Assembly: GCF_008923245.1 (NCBI RefSeq)
Contig: NZ_WBOS01000005.1
Coordinates: forward strand, 186,001 to 250,000
Direction: 5' to 3'
From: Cytobacillus depressus
GTDB lineage: Bacteria; Bacillota; Bacilli; Bacillales; Cytobacillaceae
DNA: 64,000 nt
Part shown: piece after piece, positions 1-7,837 of the stretch
Layout of the letters: every line of letters starts with the position of its first letter
Position numbering within the stretch: position 1 is the stretch's first letter
Translations under genes and position numbers: made by a program
Notes under the pieces: model-generated
Told to the model about the DNA's origin: nothing
Databases searched by the model: none
The model's input: only the letters and a program-made list of their open reading frames with translations

Positions 1-110
1 TAAAGCAGCATCGGGTAATTAATTATTGCACCGCCTATTCCTAGCATGCCAGATATAAAGGACCCGATAAACCCAATAAGAAAGATGATGATCATAAATG
101 CTAAACCCAT
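1..110 (-). CDS. yrkJ: TauE/SafE-family sulfur-compound exporter, N-terminal part (YrkJ-like)
   Basis: Only the first 36 codons or so lie in the window; the gene runs off the left edge. The visible N-terminus is one hydrophobic segment followed by a Gly-rich GMLGIGGAI turn, which is how TauE/SafE (TSUP) permeases begin. These 8-TM carriers move sulfite, thiosulfate or organosulfur anions across the plasma membrane. An AAGGAG site sits about 9 nt before the ATG. It is the last gene of the unit yrkH-yrkI-yrkJ, matching B. subtilis gene order, so export of sulfur oxidation products is the likely role. Substrate is inferred from family and context only. Confidence 0.75.
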   Translation of the reverse strand, partial: MGLAFMIIIFLIGFIGSFISGMLGIGGAIINYPMLL

Positions 111-165
111 GTTGACACTCCTTAGGAAAAAGGGAACCTTCTATTTGGCTCCCTTTCAACAAATT

Positions 166-396
166 TTACTCTCCTTTTTTAATCCAGAACTTAAACACTC
201 CGTTTTCTTCTTCTTGCTTCATTAATACATGGCCACCTGATTTAGACCAAGCCGTTATGTCATTGATAGAGCCTTTATCTGTTGTATGAACCTCAAGCAC
301 TTTCCCATATTCTAATTCATTCATTGCCTTTTTCGTTCTAACAATTGGCATTGGGCATGCTAACCCTTTCGCATCTAAAAATTTTGCTGTTCCCAT
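166..396 (-). CDS. yrkI: TusA-like sulfur carrier protein
   Basis: A 76-residue TusA/SirA-fold protein with the diagnostic CPMP motif near the N-terminus (LDAKGLACPMPIV). The cysteine of this motif carries persulfide sulfur between sulfurtransferases. The start at 396 is chosen because its AGGAGG site is 10 nt upstream; an in-frame ATG three codons earlier is only 1 nt from that site. The gene lies between the MBL-rhodanese gene and the TauE gene in one apparent transcript. It closely resembles the TusA domain of the fusion protein at 1721-2296, so the two probably exchange sulfur with the same rhodanese partners. Confidence 0.85.
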   Translation of the reverse strand: MGTAKFLDAKGLACPMPIVRTKKAMNELEYGKVLEVHTTDKGSINDITAWSKSGGHVLMKQEEENGVFKFWIKKGE

Positions 397-425
397 ATTT
401 GTCATTCCTCCTGATTATTATTGAA

Positions 426-1553
426 TTATCTAACAGCGCAGCGGTTTGGTCCGATTTCCATTTCGCGCTGTTCTTCTTCACTTGGGGCGATTTTCCCCAT
501 ATTTGTTTTGCGAATTTCTTGATAAGCATTTGGCTGTGGTGGCAGGTTTTCAGTAACAAGCTTTCTAAATTCATTTTCATCTTCAATTTTAAGCCCGTGG
601 TTTTTCGCGAATAATGTGGAGAGTTTTTCCGCGACACTGCCATCCTCATTTAATTCGTCAATGATCATAAAGTGTGCTGGCAGAACGATTAGTTCTTCAG
701 ACAATTCTTTATAGCGCTTGTACAAGCTTTCTCGTAAATCCCCAACCCAATCTTCTGCAAGTCCCGCTAAGTCAGGTCTTCCGATCGAATCAATGAATAA
801 AATATCTCCTGAAAGTAAATATTTGTCATCGAGCACAAAGGATGTGGAGCCGATCGTGTGACCTGGTGAATAGAGAGCATGAACATTAATGGCTGAGTTT
901 CCAATTGTCACGACACTTCCGTCTTCTAATGGCATGTATTTAAAAGTAACTTCAGTTGCATCTTTAGGAGGCAGCCAGTAAGTCGCATTTGATTTTTCAG
1001 CAATGATCCGCCCGCCGGAAATATGGTCAGCATGAAGGTGCGTATCAAATACATGGGTAATTTTTGCGTCCATACTTTTAGCAAAATCGAGAAAAATATC
1101 TGTCATCCGTGTCGCGTCAATGATCACAGCTTCACCGTTTGAAATAGCCATATAGGATAAGCATCCCTTACCGATGCGGACAAACTGATAGAGTTCTCCC
1201 CCATCCTTTAAATCCCCAATTTTTAAAGGTACTAAATATTCACTCCATGCCTTCATGCCACCTTTTAAATAAGAAACGGTCATACCTACTTCTGAAAGCA
1301 TTTCGGTAACAAAAATGGATGAGCCCTCTTTGGCACAAACAACTAAAATATCTTTATCTGCCGGCAGTTTATCAAGAATAGCTTCTACTCCATCAAGTAA
1401 GTCAAAATAAGGGATGTTTAAGTATTCGAATTTCTCCCCTTCAATCTTCCAATCTTGAAAGTCATCTGTATTGCGAACATCTAGGATAAACAATTGTTCT
1501 TTATTAATAATTTTCTTTGTAACCTCTTTTGCAGTCATTATATTTACGGTCAT
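426..1553 (-). CDS. yrkH: Rhodanese-MBL fusion, persulfide dioxygenase/hydrolase (YrkH/CstB-like)
   Basis: A 375-residue protein. Residues 1 to about 110 form a rhodanese domain with an active-site loop beginning at Cys (VVCAKEGSS). Residues about 120 to 330 form a metallo-beta-lactamase-fold domain with THLHADH, a later SPGH, LSGD and LPAH as iron ligands. This matches the ETHE1/persulfide dioxygenase type, which oxidises glutathione or low-molecular-weight persulfides to sulfite or thiosulfate. In S. aureus the related CstB joins the same domains in another order. A TACC-N6-GGTA operator covers the region just upstream of the start and overlaps the likely ribosome site, so repression by the CstR at 2926-3189 is expected. 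Confidence 0.85.
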   Translation of the reverse strand: MTVNIMTAKEVTKKIINKEQLFILDVRNTDDFQDWKIEGEKFEYLNIPYFDLLDGVEAILDKLPADKDILVVCAKEGSSIFVTEMLSEVGMTVSYLKGGMKAWSEYLVPLKIGDLKDGGELYQFVRIGKGCLSYMAISNGEAVIIDATRMTDIFLDFAKSMDAKITHVFDTHLHADHISGGRIIAEKSNATYWLPPKDATEVTFKYMPLEDGSVVTIGNSAINVHALYSPGHTIGSTSFVLDDKYLLSGDILFIDSIGRPDLAGLAEDWVGDLRESLYKRYKELSEELIVLPAHFMIIDELNEDGSVAEKLSTLFAKNHGLKIEDENEFRKLVTENLPPQPNAYQEIRKTNMGKIAPSEEEQREMEIGPNRCAVR

Positions 1554-1559
1554 ACCAAA

Positions 1560-1579
1560 ATTACCCCCTATGGTATAAT
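1560..1579 (-). promoter_or_regulatory. CstR-type operator upstream of yrkH
   Basis: The core TACCCCCTATGGTA is an interrupted inverted repeat (TACC-N6-GGTA) lying a few bases upstream of the yrkH start. It is the most degenerate of the four copies in this regulon. The site overlaps the purine-rich ribosome-binding region, so bound repressor would block a promoter placed just upstream. Confidence 0.7.
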
Positions 1580-1720
1580 TTGAGTTAAAAAAATTTGATA
1601 ACCCTCATGGTGGGCGTTTCTTATTGCATTCGTGTAAAACGATTGCTATGAACGATTCATAACAAGCATTTACCTTGTGTTTTAGAAAATCGGTCATTAT
1701 GACAGAATATGTCCTTAGTT

Positions 1721-2296
1721 TTATTTTTGAATACCTGTTGTTTTGCCAGACCATTCACTCATGCCTGGTACAACATTAAATACTTTTTTAAATCCCTTTT
1801 CAACTAATTTTTGTGCAGCAAAATCACTGCGGCTACCTGTGCGGCAAACGACATAAATTTCGTTATCCCGACCCAGCTCATCCATTCGATTGTCCAATTC
1901 ATCTAATGGAATGGAGATTGCATCTGCAATATGATTGAATGCATATTCTGCTGATTCTCTTACATCTAGCACAACTAAATTGGCACTACTTTCAAGTTTT
2001 TGTTCAAACTCATCATTAGATACAACATTCGGATGTTTTCTTTCAATGACTTCTTCATCAGATGACTTTCTTAAATAATGCTTTAATACCTGACCATCCT
2101 CTAATGTCCCCAAATATTGATGACCTGAGCTTTTAGCCCATGCCTGAATATCTGCCTTTGATCCTTTATCAGTTGCTTGAACCTCTAATACCTGACCTGC
2201 TTCTAATGTATTCATTGCCTTTTTTGTTTTCACAATTGGCATTGGACAAGCAAGTCCCTTAGCATCTAATAATACGTCTGTTTTGATTTGATTCAT
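1721..2296 (-). CDS. yrkF: TusA-rhodanese fusion sulfurtransferase (YrkF-like)
   Basis: A 191-residue two-domain protein. Residues 1 to about 75 are a TusA domain with CPMP; residues about 95 to 190 are a rhodanese domain with the catalytic loop VVCRTGSRS. The fusion would pass persulfide sulfur from the rhodanese cysteine to the TusA cysteine inside one molecule. The start at 2296 is chosen because a GGAGGT site lies 6-7 nt before it; a longer reading from 2338 would run through the operator and lacks a good ribosome site. The order yrkE-yrkF-yrkH-yrkI-yrkJ matches B. subtilis. Confidence 0.88.
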   Translation of the reverse strand: MNQIKTDVLLDAKGLACPMPIVKTKKAMNTLEAGQVLEVQATDKGSKADIQAWAKSSGHQYLGTLEDGQVLKHYLRKSSDEEVIERKHPNVVSNDEFEQKLESSANLVVLDVRESAEYAFNHIADAISIPLDELDNRMDELGRDNEIYVVCRTGSRSDFAAQKLVEKGFKKVFNVVPGMSEWSGKTTGIQK

Positions 2297-2311
2297 GATA
2301 AAACCTCCAAT

Positions 2312-2330
2312 TTTACCCCTACGGGTATTA
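2312..2330 (-). promoter_or_regulatory. CstR-type operator upstream of yrkF
   Basis: The core TACCCCTACGGGTA is a near-perfect inverted repeat with TACC-N6-GGTA spacing, 16 to 34 nt before the yrkF start. The same motif occurs before yrkH, yrkE and the rhodanese-cstR pair. Confidence 0.8.
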
Positions 2331-2353
2331 ATTTTCACAAAAAACTTGTTTTG

Positions 2354-2833
2354 TTAGATAAACAAATTCACATTCCCATCTTCAGCATCAGCAAGATATG
2401 CTGCAACGCCAGCATATTCAACATTGTCTAGCAATTCTTCTTCTTTTAAGCCAAGCAAATCCATCGTCATTGTACAGGCAACAAGCTTAACATCTAATTC
2501 TTGAGCCATTTCAATAAGCTGCGGCAGTGTCATTGCATTATGTTTCTTAATCACACCTTTAATCATTTTCGGTCCGAAACCGGCAAAATTCATTTTTGAT
2601 AAGCCCATTTTGTCTGCCCCTCTAGGCATCATCTTCGCAAACAGTTTTTCGATAAAGCCTTTTTTAATCATTTTATCTTCATCTTTACGCAAAGCATTTA
2701 ATCCCCAGAATGTATGGAATATTGTTACCTCATGATCATATGCCGCTGCCCCATTTGCGATAATATAGGCCGCCATCGCTTTATCATAATCTCCGCTGAA
2801 TAGGATAATATTTGTCGTTTTTTTCTTAGTCAA
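2354..2833 (-). CDS. yrkE: DsrE/DsrF-like family protein (YrkE-like)
   Basis: A 159-residue DsrE-fold protein. It opens with a nucleotide-binding-like strand (NIILFSGDYDKA) and has one conserved cysteine in KLVACTMTMDLLGL, the sulfur-carrying position in this family. DsrE proteins relay persulfides to or from TusA. The start codon is TTG with an AGGGGAG site 7-8 nt upstream. The gene is preceded by its own CstR-type operator and followed by yrkF. A role as an additional persulfide acceptor in the detoxification relay is inferred from family and context. Confidence 0.82.
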   Translation of the reverse strand: MTKKKTTNIILFSGDYDKAMAAYIIANGAAAYDHEVTIFHTFWGLNALRKDEDKMIKKGFIEKLFAKMMPRGADKMGLSKMNFAGFGPKMIKGVIKKHNAMTLPQLIEMAQELDVKLVACTMTMDLLGLKEEELLDNVEYAGVAAYLADAEDGNVNLFI

Positions 2834-2865
2834 AGTGATTCTCCCCTTTACCTTTCTCTATTACC

Positions 2866-2884
2866 ATTACCCCTATGGGTATTT
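2866..2884 (-). promoter_or_regulatory. CstR-type operator upstream of yrkE
   Basis: The core TACCCCTATGGGTA is a near-perfect inverted repeat, TACC-N6-GGTA, about 35 nt upstream of the yrkE TTG start and between it and cstR. It is one of the two best copies of the motif in the window. Confidence 0.8.
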
Positions 2885-2925
2885 ATATTATTAAAAATAA
2901 AAAAGAGTGTCAACCCTTTTCTATT

Positions 2926-3189
2926 TTATCTGCTTTTCACTAGTAAATTTACTGCTTCTTTCACTAATTCTTCTGTGTTCTTTTCTCCTTTTTCTTCAGC
3001 CTGTCTCACACATTCAACTAAATTTGAACTAACGATAACTCCAATTGTGCGATCAATAGCTGATCTGGCTGCAGAAAGCTGTGTAATAACGTCCCTACAA
3101 TCTTTCTCCTCTTCCATCATCTTCAAAATTCCTCGTAGCTGTCCTTCGATACGTTTTATCCTATTTTTCATTTGATCATTATATTCCAT
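2926..3189 (-). CDS. cstR: CstR persulfide-sensing repressor (CsoR family)
   Basis: An 87-residue all-helical CsoR-family repressor. It keeps the two sensing cysteines (EEKDCRDV and NLVECV) but has Asn where the copper sensor CsoR has the Cu(I)-ligand His, four residues before the second Cys. The true CsoR at 23643-23990 reads GHLKTCV at this place, giving a direct comparison inside the window. Two cysteines without the His is the signature of CstR, which forms di- and trisulfide crosslinks with reactive sulfur and leaves DNA. The start at 3189 is set by an AAAGGAGA site 6-8 nt upstream. It follows the small rhodanese gene by 14 nt. The B. subtilis counterpart is YrkD. Confidence 0.9.
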   Translation of the reverse strand: MEYNDQMKNRIKRIEGQLRGILKMMEEEKDCRDVITQLSAARSAIDRTIGVIVSSNLVECVRQAEEKGEKNTEELVKEAVNLLVKSR

Positions 3190-3203
3190 AAGGATTCTCC
3201 TTT

Positions 3204-3545
3204 CTATTGGCATTTACAATCCGTTAATGTATATCCTATGATCTTGAAGCCTCTTTTTCTTAAAAAACGAATGCTCATATTTTTTTCTAGATAATCAGAG
3301 GCGATTATATGGATATTTTTATGAGATATATCTGAATAACGTCTTTTCATATAGGCAAAAGGAATATTGATTGCTCCTTGAATTGGATCATTATATGATT
3401 GATTATAATCTCTTACATCAACAATTACTATTGAATCTATAGGATGGCTAAGTGTCTTTGCACACTTAACATTTCCTGCCGGGAAATATCTTATATACAT
3501 GGCAGCTAAAATGATGCAGAGTATCACGGTGAATAAAAAAATCAT
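3204..3545 (-). CDS. Membrane-anchored rhodanese-like protein lacking the catalytic cysteine
   Basis: A 113-residue protein with one N-terminal membrane segment (residues about 1-18) and a small rhodanese-like domain (VDVRDYNQSY, GAINIPFAY). Where active rhodaneses have Cys at the start of the loop, this one reads HIIASDYLEK, so the usual sulfur-carrying residue is missing. It ends in a CKC motif, which could supply thiols elsewhere. It is first in a two-gene unit with cstR and follows an operator at 3591-3608. It may sense or bind persulfide at the membrane rather than catalyse transfer; that is inference. Confidence 0.7.
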   Translation of the reverse strand: MIFLFTVILCIILAAMYIRYFPAGNVKCAKTLSHPIDSIVIVDVRDYNQSYNDPIQGAINIPFAYMKRRYSDISHKNIHIIASDYLEKNMSIRFLRKRGFKIIGYTLTDCKCQ

Positions 3546-3590
3546 TACGAACCTTCCTTATTTAACTTTCAATACTAACAAGGTTCATTG

Positions 3591-3608
3591 TATACCCCAC
3601 TAGGTATG
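3591..3608 (-). promoter_or_regulatory. CstR-type operator upstream of the rhodanese-cstR unit
   Basis: The core TACCCCACTAGGTA has TACC-N6-GGTA spacing and lies about 45 nt before the rhodanese start. It would make cstR autoregulated. Confidence 0.7.
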
Positions 3609-3681
3609 ATGTCAACAAAGTTAATAATCCTTATTTTCCCAACGGGAGTTCCTATCGTTTAACTAATTAATATAGAAAAAA

Positions 3682-3751
3682 TCCCCTCTAAGTAGTAGTG
3701 TAGCATCCATAATAAAGAGCATGGACTTTTTACACTGTCTACTTAAAGGGA
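3682..3751 (-). repeat. 70-bp element with imperfect 21-bp terminal inverted repeats; also terminator-like
   Basis: The left arm (3682-3702) and right arm (3731-3751) are imperfect reverse complements containing CTAAGTAG / CTACTTAA. Read on the minus strand, the hairpin is followed by TTTTTTCT just downstream of yeiH, so it can act as a Rho-independent terminator. The long arms and inner spacer also resemble a miniature inverted-repeat element. I cannot tell which it is without other copies. Confidence 0.5.
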
Positions 3752-3774
3752 ATAATATCAGAAACATAGAATTT

Positions 3775-4821
3775 TTAAGCAATAAAATAGGCAATAACAG
3801 AAAGTACAACAGAGGTAATCCCCATCGCGATCAGAGGCTTTAACGCTTTCGTCCGGAGATCACGCAGACTGACATTTAACCCTAATCCGACCATAGCGGC
3901 TGTTAAACACCATGTCGTTGCATTGGCTACTCCATTCATAAAACCTTCTGATACTGGAATTTTTGGACCGAGCACATAGCTGCCGATTACACTCATAATG
4001 ATAAAACCAATTAAGAACCATGGGAATTCGATTTTCGCATTGTTTTCTCCGGAATTTTTGTTCCGCATCAAGTACATAAAGATGAAACAAAGCGGAACAA
4101 GTAAGAATACCCGGCCTAGTTTCGCCAATAAACCAATAGCTAGTGCATCCTGTCCCCCCGGTGCTGCTGCCAATGCCACATGAGCAATCTCATGTAAACT
4201 GATGCCTGACCAAATACCATATTGGATATCAGTCATCGGCAAAATTGGGCGTAAAATCGTATAGATAATGGCAAAAATAGTTCCGACTAAAGCGATAATG
4301 CCTACCCCAATTGCCGTTTCTTCATCCTTTGATTTAATAATCGGAGCAATGGCTGCAATAGCGGCGGCACCACATACTCCCGTCCCTACTCCAACTAGGA
4401 GTGAAATATTTTTATCCGCTTTAAGCAAACGGGCAAGCCACACTGTTAAAAGAATGGCAAAAACAATGACACCCGCATCTCGAATCAGTAAGCCTAGACC
4501 ATCGCTTAACACAGTTCCAATATTTAACTTTAATCCATATAAAATGATGGCAAAGCGCAATAATTTTTTTGAAGAAAATGTTATACCTGCACGCAATATT
4601 TCCGGATAGCCTAAAATATTTCTGTACAAAACGGCAATTACGATGGCAGATGCCAGCTGCCCAACATGATTAAAACCAGGTGCTTTTGCTAATAGAAAGC
4701 CTAAACAAGCAATAAAAAATGTGAATGCGATTCCACCTGCCCATTTTCCGAAAGAAGATGATTTTTTCTCGGGATGGACTAGCTCATTCTTTTCTGAAAG
4801 TGCTCTTGCATGAGCTCCCAT
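3775..4821 (-). CDS. YeiH-family putative sulfate/sulfonate exporter (UPF0324)
   Basis: A 348-residue membrane protein with about ten hydrophobic segments and the conserved family features (KLLRFAIILYGLKLN, GTGVCGAAAIAAIAPI, GISLHEIAHVALAAAPGG). The family is annotated as putative sulfate exporters. It lies divergent to a LysR regulator, the usual arrangement for yeiH-type genes, and next to a sulfur-detoxification regulon, which makes a sulfur-oxyanion substrate plausible. GGTGGTGA precedes the ATG. A hairpin lies directly downstream. Substrate is not proven by sequence. Confidence 0.82.
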   Translation of the reverse strand: MGAHARALSEKNELVHPEKKSSSFGKWAGGIAFTFFIACLGFLLAKAPGFNHVGQLASAIVIAVLYRNILGYPEILRAGITFSSKKLLRFAIILYGLKLNIGTVLSDGLGLLIRDAGVIVFAILLTVWLARLLKADKNISLLVGVGTGVCGAAAIAAIAPIIKSKDEETAIGVGIIALVGTIFAIIYTILRPILPMTDIQYGIWSGISLHEIAHVALAAAPGGQDALAIGLLAKLGRVFLLVPLCFIFMYLMRNKNSGENNAKIEFPWFLIGFIIMSVIGSYVLGPKIPVSEGFMNGVANATTWCLTAAMVGLGLNVSLRDLRTKALKPLIAMGITSVVLSVIAYFIA

Positions 4822-4954
4822 TTGATATCACCACCAAAATATTATGATTAAATTCAGCATAAACCTTTTAATACTATAAGAAAAATAATTATTTATAATA
4901 ATGATGATAAGTAAATCGATATAATAGAATAAGACACTGAAGGGTGGGATATAT

Positions 4955-5848
4955 ATGGATCAGCAATTAGCTGTTTTCATCAAGGTCGCGGAAAAGCAGA
5001 ATTTCTCTCGTGCGGCGGAAGAATTACATATGACGCAGCCAGCCGTCAGCCAATATATTCAAGCATTAGAACGATCAATGGGAACAACCTTATTGGAGCG
5101 TAGCAATAAATTCGTCCGCCTAAATAAGGCCGGTGAAATTGTATATCACCATGCAAAGGAAATAATTAGTCTTTATTCCAAAATGAATTATTTAATTGAT
5201 GACCTAACTAACAAGCCAAGCGGGTCTCTTTCAATCGGAGCAAGTTATTCATTTGGTGAATACATTTTGCCGCATTTGATTGCGAAAATGCATGATAAAT
5301 ACCCTTTAATCACTCCTTCCATTACAATCGGGAATACGAAGGAAATTGCAACGCTCGTCTTTAGGCACCAATTAGATATTGGTATTGTTGAAGGAGAATA
5401 TAAACATGGCCATTTAACGATTGAGCCCTTCGCCGTAGATACGATGAGTATTGTCGCTTCCCCTCATAATCGATTAGTACAAATGGAAGGCGGAATTTCT
5501 CTTTCGGATCTGGAAAATGAAACGTGGATTTGCCGGGAAAATGGTTCAGGTACAAGAGAAGCTGTAGAAAAACTGTTTAATCGTTATAATTTTTCCCCGA
5601 AAAAGATTTTAGAATTCGGAAGCACACAGCTTATTAAGGAATCGGTGGAAGCAGGACTTGGCATCAGCCTTTTATCCGATTGCGTGATTCGAAAGGAAAA
5701 GGCAAACGGCATACTTTCAGTTATTCAAATGAAAGACATTTCCGTCCAACGGGATTTCTCAACCGTTTTACGATCCCCCTTTCAAACAAAGGCTTTATCC
5801 GTGTTTTTGGAGTTATTGAAGGAAGACGGGGCAGGTACTTTATCATAA
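4955..5848 (+). CDS. LysR-family transcriptional regulator
   Basis: A 297-residue LTTR. Residues 1-62 carry the winged helix-turn-helix (FSRAAEELHMTQPAVSQYIQALE); residues about 90-290 form the periplasmic-binding-like inducer domain. It is transcribed away from yeiH with 133 bp of AT-rich DNA between, so it is probably the activator of the exporter and repressor of itself. GGGTGGGA precedes the ATG. Related regulators (YeiE, CysL) respond to sulfur metabolites; the effector here is unknown. A strong terminator follows the gene. Confidence 0.85.
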   Translation: MDQQLAVFIKVAEKQNFSRAAEELHMTQPAVSQYIQALERSMGTTLLERSNKFVRLNKAGEIVYHHAKEIISLYSKMNYLIDDLTNKPSGSLSIGASYSFGEYILPHLIAKMHDKYPLITPSITIGNTKEIATLVFRHQLDIGIVEGEYKHGHLTIEPFAVDTMSIVASPHNRLVQMEGGISLSDLENETWICRENGSGTREAVEKLFNRYNFSPKKILEFGSTQLIKESVEAGLGISLLSDCVIRKEKANGILSVIQMKDISVQRDFSTVLRSPFQTKALSVFLELLKEDGAGTLS

Positions 5849-5866
5849 TTAGTCGGCTTAATAGGA

Positions 5867-5930
5867 AGAGCTGATATGTTCCTATCATAATTTTAGAAAT
5901 TTATCAGCTCTTGCATTTTAATTTTTTTTA
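5867..5930 (+). terminator. Rho-independent terminator after lysR
   Basis: A perfect 10-bp stem, AGAGCTGATA with TATCAGCTCT, a 25-nt AT-rich loop and a T-rich tail. Confidence 0.75.
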
Positions 5931-5937
5931 AAATTAA

Positions 5938-6087
5938 TTACTTCGTCTCCCGGTGCAGCGTATGTCTTTTTAATCGCGGGGAGTATTTCATAAGCTCGAT
6001 GCGGTCTGGATTGTTTCTTTTATTTTTTGTCGTAATATAATTGCGATCTCCTGTTTCTGTACATGCTAATGTGATTTTTACTCTCAT
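5938..6087 (-). CDS. rpmG: 50S ribosomal protein L33, zinc-independent form
   Basis: A 49-residue L33 ([20 protein letters not shown]...[21 protein letters not shown]). It lacks the paired CxxC motifs of the zinc-binding form, so it is the C-minus paralogue that replaces the zinc form when zinc is scarce. AGGAG lies 9 nt before the chosen ATG. It sits 118 bp downstream of the ZagA GTPase gene on the same strand and could be read from the Zur-controlled promoter. Such C-minus ribosomal proteins are typical members of Zur regulons. Confidence 0.92.
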   Translation of the reverse strand: MRVKITLACTETGDRNYITTKNKRNNPDRIELMKYSPRLKRHTLHRETK

Positions 6088-6111
6088 TTTTTTCATCTCC
6101 TAGTTTTGATG

Positions 6112-6205
6112 TGGCGGATATATTTGAAATTTGGCGGATATCCGCTCTGAAATAGCGGATATATCGAAAAACTGGCGGATATACTCCGAAACTCGCGGAT
6201 ATTCA
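6112..6205. repeat. Five tandem direct repeats of 20-21 bp with core GCGGATAT
   Basis: Units begin near 6112, 6132, 6153, 6173 and 6193, each with GCGGATAT followed by a variable AT-rich half often containing GAAA. The array fills the gap between zagA and rpmG and ends at the zagA stop codon. A similar array occurs at 49301-49395 with the core GCCGATAT. Function unknown. Confidence 0.75.
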
Positions 6206-7393
6206 CTATTGTGCTGCTACAAATAGGGGAAGTGGGTCCTTCAAATCATTCCAGTCCATTTGCATCTCTTCATCTGTTAACAAACATATATCTAATGAAG
6301 CTTCAATTTCTTCTCTATTCATGTCCACCCCAATAAAGACGAGTTCAATCATTCGGTCTCCAAATTGTTCGTCCCATTTCTCCAGCAATTCTGGTTCATC
6401 CTTGAGAATCTGTTCTCTTTCCAATTCCGGATAAGCAGCAATCCATTCACCTGCACCTTGCAGAATGATTGATGGCCCTGCTTGTGACAATAATCCTGTC
6501 ATATTATTTCGGGTGGCTAGCCAAAAGAAGCCTTTAGCTCGAACAATGTCTTCTGGCCAATCTTCAAGCCACTCCGTAAATCTCTCCGGATGAAAAGGCC
6601 TTTTTCTCCGATAGACAAACGAAGAAATGCCATACTCTTCTGTTTCAGGCGTATGCTCTTCATTTAATTCCTTTATCCAGCCTGCGCCTTGACTTGCCAC
6701 TTCAAAGTCAAATAAATTAGTATTCAAGATTTCATTTAGTGCCACTTTGCCATGTGAGCTCTCAATGATTCTGGCATCTGGATTCAGCCTTTGAAGAACT
6801 GCTTTTAACTCCTGAACACTTTCTTGTTCAACTAAATCAATTTTGTTTAAAATGATGACATTGGCAAATTCTATTTGATCAATTAATAAATCAACAACTT
6901 CACGTGTATCGAATTCATCCATTGCCTGCTTTCGGTCTAGCAAGCTTTCACCTGATGCAAAATCATGCCAAAATCGATTGGCATCTACTACGGTTACCAT
7001 TGTGTCAAGCTGGCAATAATCAGGTAAGTTTATGCCAAGACCTTCATCTACATATGTAAATGTTTGGGCAACAGGAATAGGCTCGGAAATTCCAGTAGAT
7101 TCAATTAATATGTAATCGATATCCCCTGCTTGTACAAGCCTTTCAACTTCAATGATTAAATCTTCCCTTAATGTACAGCAAATACAGCCATTTTGAAGCT
7201 CGACTAATTTCTCATCTGTTCTAGTAAATCCGCCTTGCTTGATCATAGAAGCATCGATATTCACTTCACTCATATCATTTACAATGACGGCAATCTTTTT
7301 ATTCTCACGATTCGACAATACGTGGTTTAGTAATGTTGTCTTTCCTGCACCTAAATATCCACTTAACACAGTAACTGGTATTTTTTCAACCAT
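6206..7393 (-). CDS. zagA: ZagA/YciC-type CobW-family GTPase metallochaperone
   Basis: A 395-residue G3E-family GTPase. It has the Walker A motif [12 protein letters not shown], the metal-binding CICC motif (NGCICCTLR), ESTGISEP, and NKID as the base-recognition motif. The C-terminal CobW_C domain follows about residue 250. ZagA delivers zinc to client enzymes under zinc starvation. The ATG at 7393 has AAGGAG 8 nt upstream; a GTG three codons earlier is too close to that site. A Zur-like box lies about 25 nt upstream. Gene neighbours (zinc-free L33, YcgR/YcgQ) support a zinc-limitation role. Confidence 0.9.
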   Translation of the reverse strand: MVEKIPVTVLSGYLGAGKTTLLNHVLSNRENKKIAVIVNDMSEVNIDASMIKQGGFTRTDEKLVELQNGCICCTLREDLIIEVERLVQAGDIDYILIESTGISEPIPVAQTFTYVDEGLGINLPDYCQLDTMVTVVDANRFWHDFASGESLLDRKQAMDEFDTREVVDLLIDQIEFANVIILNKIDLVEQESVQELKAVLQRLNPDARIIESSHGKVALNEILNTNLFDFEVASQGAGWIKELNEEHTPETEEYGISSFVYRRKRPFHPERFTEWLEDWPEDIVRAKGFFWLATRNNMTGLLSQAGPSIILQGAGEWIAAYPELEREQILKDEPELLEKWDEQFGDRMIELVFIGVDMNREEIEASLDICLLTDEEMQMDWNDLKDPLPLFVAAQ

Positions 7394-7414
7394 ATTGTTC
7401 ACTCCTTTTTCTAT

Positions 7415-7435
7415 AAATCATAATCATTACGATTT
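7415..7435 (-). promoter_or_regulatory. zagA: Zur-like box proximal to zagA
   Basis: TCATAATCATTACGA is a 7-1-7 inverted repeat matching the B. subtilis Zur consensus in nearly every position, extended by AAA/TTT flanks. It lies about 25 nt before the zagA start. Confidence 0.8.
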
Positions 7436-7534
7436 AAATAATGTAGTTGTCCATAGACTTTATTACCTAAAGAAACTTTTGAAGAAGGGATACTTCACTT
7501 CTTCCCTACTGATTTTATTAAAAGGTATTTTCCC

Positions 7535-7555
7535 AAAGCGTAATCGTTACGTTTT
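7535..7555. promoter_or_regulatory. Zur-like box, middle copy
   Basis: GCGTAATCGTTACGT is a 7-1-7 inverted repeat between the divergent zagA and ycgR genes, 120 bp centre to centre from the zagA-proximal box. Confidence 0.7.
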
Positions 7556-7692
7556 AAATAATATTATAAAGTTTTCTTCAATGCAAGATTTAATAAAAAA
7601 ATTTTTTCTGCCAATTTTTCATATATAATCTAACTATTAATTTTTTACATTCATTTTTTTGTTTATTTAATCATAGATTTATTTTAAAATAT

Positions 7693-7713
7693 AAAGCGTA
7701 ATTGTTACGATTT
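7693..7713 (+). promoter_or_regulatory. Zur-like box proximal to ycgR
   Basis: GCGTAATTGTTACGA is a 7-1-7 inverted repeat with AAA/TTT flanks, about 125 nt before the ycgR start, so it can control the rightward promoter. Confidence 0.72.
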
Positions 7714-7744
7714 AATAACTTTGTATGTAAAAGGCAGTCAACCA

Positions 7745-7779
7745 ATTTCACTGCGCTGATGATTACTTCGTACATCAAG
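7745..7779 (-). repeat. 35-nt dispersed repeat, copy 1
   Basis: On the minus strand this segment reads CTTGATGTACGAAGTA and onward, matching 11827-11861 at 31 of 35 positions in the opposite orientation. A short GCCGACAATTTA motif follows about 15 bp downstream. It lies in the ycgR leader region. Confidence 0.55.
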
Positions 7780-7837
7780 ACTTGGTCAAATAGGCTGCCG
7801 ACAATTTATTATTTCTACAAAAAACAAGGAGATTTTT

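Noticed and set aside
7239-7628. 129-codon plus-strand frame antisense to the zagA 5' end
   Set aside because: It runs through the Zur-like boxes and is antisense to a well-supported gene; no ribosome site or family likeness.
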